Below are positions 62,108-64,000 of a stretch of 64,000 bases of DNA, piece by piece. The first letter of the stretch is position 1. Each line of letters starts with the position of its first letter. The stretch is from Ectothiorhodospira sp. BSL-9 (GTDB lineage Bacteria > Pseudomonadota > Gammaproteobacteria > Ectothiorhodospirales > Ectothiorhodospiraceae), in the NCBI RefSeq assembly GCF_001632845.1, contig NZ_CP011994.1:2738001-2802000 (forward strand), read 5' to 3'. The notes under the pieces were generated by a model. That model made no database searches. It was not told the DNA's origin and worked only from the letters and a program-made list of their open reading frames with translations. The position numbers and the translations under genes are program-made.

Positions 62108-62728
62108 TCAGCCATCCAGTTCCGGCCCCAGCACCTTCCAGACCGTGTCCAGCATCACCGGTTGCGCCCGGGTGGTAGGGTGAATGCCGTCGGACTGCAT
62201 CATGCCTTCCTCCAGTGCCACGCCTTCCAGCAGGAAGGGTACCAGGGGCAGATCATGCTCGGCGGCCAGATCGTGATAGATCTGGTGGAACCTCTCGGCG
62301 AAATGTCTGCCCAAGTTGGGCGGTACCTGAATGCCCACCAGCAATACCTGGGCGCCGGCATCCTGGCTGAGGTCAATCATTTCACGCAGATTGCGGGACA
62401 TCTCATCCAGCGGGATACGCCGCAGACCGTCGTTACCCCCCAGGCTCAGAATGACCCACTCGGGCTCATGTCGCTCCAGCAGCCGGGGCAGGCGGGTCAG
62501 GCCACCGCGGGTGGTTTCGCCGCTGATGCTGGCGTTGAGTACACGAAAATCCCGGCCCTGTTCATCAAGGCGGGTTTCCAGCAGGGCCACCCAGCCCTGA
62601 TCCGTGGGCATGCCATAGGCGGCACTCAGACTGTCGCCCATCACCAGCAGGGTGGGGCGCTCGTCCGCCACGCTGGCCGTGACCGGCGTGAGGAACAGCA
62701 ACACAATCAGAAGGAGTCTTGATCTCAT
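62108..62728 (-). CDS. tesA: Acyl-CoA thioesterase I / lysophospholipase L1 (SGNH arylesterase)
   Basis: A 206-residue exported SGNH hydrolase. A signal peptide (1-21) precedes the nucleophile block LLVMGDSLSAAYGM, block II Gly in NASISGETTRGG, block III LSLGGNDGLR and the catalytic DxxH in MQSDGIHPTT. It would hydrolyse acyl thioesters, lysophospholipids or aryl esters in the periplasm. Its start codon overlaps that of the divergent ABC ATPase gene, the common gammaproteobacterial tesA-ybbA-ybbP arrangement. Confidence 0.95.
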   Translation of the reverse strand: MRSRLLLIVLLFLTPVTASVADERPTLLVMGDSLSAAYGMPTDQGWVALLETRLDEQGRDFRVLNASISGETTRGGLTRLPRLLERHEPEWVILSLGGNDGLRRIPLDEMSRNLREMIDLSQDAGAQVLLVGIQVPPNLGRHFAERFHQIYHDLAAEHDLPLVPFLLEGVALEEGMMQSDGIHPTTRAQPVMLDTVWKVLGPELDG

Positions 62729-63416
62729 GGTCTCTCACTCTCCCGCCCCGGTGGTTTCCGCGAGCGGTATCGTTAAATCCGTCATGGGCCCGGCCGGACG
62801 ATTGTCCATTCTAAAGGGTGTGGACCTGCATGTGGCGCCTGCCGAGGCGGTGGCCATCCTGGGAGCCTCGGGTTCGGGCAAGTCCACATTGCTGGGCCTG
62901 CTTGCGGGCTTGGATCTCCCCAGTGGGGGAGAAGTTCGCCTGCTGGACCAGGATCTTGGCAGGTTGAGTGAGGATGCACGGGCCGGACTGCGGGCTGGCC
63001 GGGTCGGGTTTGTCTTCCAGTCCTTCCAGCTGCTGCCGGCCCTGACGGCCCTGGAGAACGTGATGCTCACGCTGGAACTCTCCGGTCACGAGGGCGATGC
63101 CCGTGCCGGGGCCCGGGAAGCCCTGGAGCAGGTGGGTCTGGGTCCACGCCTGGACCATTATCCCAGTCAGCTCTCGGGAGGTGAACAGCAGCGGGTGGCC
63201 ATCGCCCGTGCCTTCGCCGCCCATCCCCAGGTGCTGTTTGCCGATGAACCCACGGGCAATCTGGATCAGCAGACGGGCGAGCAGATCATCCAGCTGCTGT
63301 TCAACCTGAAATCCGTTTATGGCACGGCCCTGGTGCTGGTCACCCATGACCCGGATCTGGCCAGTCGTTGTGAACGGCGCTACCGCATCACTGACGGCGT
63401 CCTGGGGGCCGCATGA
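62727..63416 (+). CDS. ybbA: ABC transporter ATP-binding protein (YbbA/LolD type)
   Basis: A 229-residue ABC ATPase: Walker [20 protein letters not shown]-loop [18 protein letters not shown], signature [16 protein letters not shown], Walker [15 protein letters not shown]. It starts at ATG 62727 behind AAGGAG, sharing CATG with the tesA start. It is coupled to the permease gene by ATGA, as in ybbAP. Confidence 0.92.
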   Translation: MVSHSPAPVVSASGIVKSVMGPAGRLSILKGVDLHVAPAEAVAILGASGSGKSTLLGLLAGLDLPSGGEVRLLDQDLGRLSEDARAGLRAGRVGFVFQSFQLLPALTALENVMLTLELSGHEGDARAGAREALEQVGLGPRLDHYPSQLSGGEQQRVAIARAFAAHPQVLFADEPTGNLDQQTGEQIIQLLFNLKSVYGTALVLVTHDPDLASRCERRYRITDGVLGAA

Positions 63417-64000
63417 ACCGCGCGCTGCGTTACTCCTGGATCTCCCTGGGCCGCGAATGGCGGGCCGGGGAGTTGCGTATCCTGGCGCTGGCCCTGGTGA
63501 TCGCGGTGGCGGCCGTCACCTCAGTGAGCTTTTTCACCGACCGGGTGCAGCGGGCCATGTCCCTGCAGGCCACGGAGCTGTTGGGGGCGGATCTGAGCAT
63601 CACCTCGCCCCAGCCCATACCCGGCGAATTTGCCCAGGAGGCCCGGGAGCGGGGCCTGGATACGGCCCGTTACGTGAGCTTCCCCAGCGTGGTGGTGTCC
63701 GGTGATGATTCGGAACTGGCCGAACTCAAGGCCGTGAGTGATGGCTGGCCCCTGCGGGGTACCGCCCGCGTGAGCGATGCGCTCTTCGGTGAGGAGCAGG
63801 AAACCCAGTCCGTGCCCGGCTCCGGCGAGGCCTGGGTGGAGGCACGCTTGCTGCAGCTGCTGGACCTGTCCGTGGGCGATAGCCTGGAGGTGGGCGAGAT
63901 CTCGCTCTCCATCAGCCGGGTCCTCACCTATGAGCCGGATCGGGGTGGGGACCTTTTCCAGTTGGCACCGCGATTGATGCTCAATGTGGAGGACCTGGAA
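63413..64000 (+). CDS. ybbP: ABC transporter permease (YbbP/FtsX type), 3' end outside window
   Basis: The first 196 codons of a permease: ALRYSWISLGREWRAGELRI, a membrane helix (LALALVIAVAAVTSVSFF) and the start of a periplasmic domain (MSLQATELLGADLSITSPQP). This opening is typical of YbbP, a large permease thought to act with YbbA and TesA in envelope lipid or ester handling. The gene runs off the right edge of the window. Confidence 0.9.
   Translation, partial: MNRALRYSWISLGREWRAGELRILALALVIAVAAVTSVSFFTDRVQRAMSLQATELLGADLSITSPQPIPGEFAQEARERGLDTARYVSFPSVVVSGDDSELAELKAVSDGWPLRGTARVSDALFGEEQETQSVPGSGEAWVEARLLQLLDLSVGDSLEVGEISLSISRVLTYEPDRGGDLFQLAPRLMLNVEDLE

Overview
The window looks like a GC-rich gammaproteobacterial chromosome. 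The most likely source is a halophilic or alkaliphilic, purple-sulfur-like lineage such as Ectothiorhodospiraceae. That placement is an inference from gene content: frdABCD, cytochrome c' beside a cytochrome b561, a stand-alone glycine-betaine-type binding protein, rpfE-recJ, and the order thrS-infC-rpmI-rplT-pheS-pheT-ihfA-merR. It does not rest on any search.

Region 1 (1 to about 25.3 kb) is an accessory island that stops at the 3' end of a tRNA-Asn gene. It begins with a truncated nitrate-transporter ATPase, a small membrane protein, a PQQ sugar dehydrogenase and a DUF938 methyltransferase. After that it is a nest of mobile DNA. Two nearly identical 3.3-kb Mu/Tn7-like elements (zinc-ribbon protein, DD(35)E transposase, AAA+ ATPase, small acidic protein) lie inverted at 3371-6694 and 11791-15113. 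Each interrupts a gene: the first a GGDEF gene, the second a gene for a 522-residue membrane protein. A diverged third element of the same four-gene design spans 17873-23900, has 5-bp target duplications, and is itself interrupted by an intact IS66-family element (18052-20618, 8-bp duplication). Between the twin copies are a Fic protein, an IS630 element, transposase and hsdR remnants, and the start of an AT-rich three-gene module. That module (the 522-residue membrane protein, a TerB-like protein and a glycine-rich membrane protein) is the best candidate here for an undescribed, possibly defensive, system.

Region 2 (25.3-64 kb) is mostly ordered core genome: tRNA-Asn, an aspartate aminotransferase, uvrB, an L,D-transpeptidase, frdABCD, a J-domain/TPR fusion, a methyltransferase with a frameshifted gloA, a second PQQ sugar dehydrogenase, a ProX-like protein, cobE, a TVP38-family protein, selO, and then the translation cluster thrS to ihfA. 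tRNA-Pro, ampG, rpfE-recJ, an ABC transporter with an AttH-like lipoprotein, cytochromes, a chemotaxis receptor, a HAD hydrolase, tesA and a second LolD/YbbP-type ABC transporter follow; the last gene runs off the window.

Several genes carry single-base changes in G/C homopolymers (the GGDEF gene, the ATPase of the second twin element, gloA). These may be real mutations, phase variation or consensus errors. No CRISPR array or rRNA was seen.
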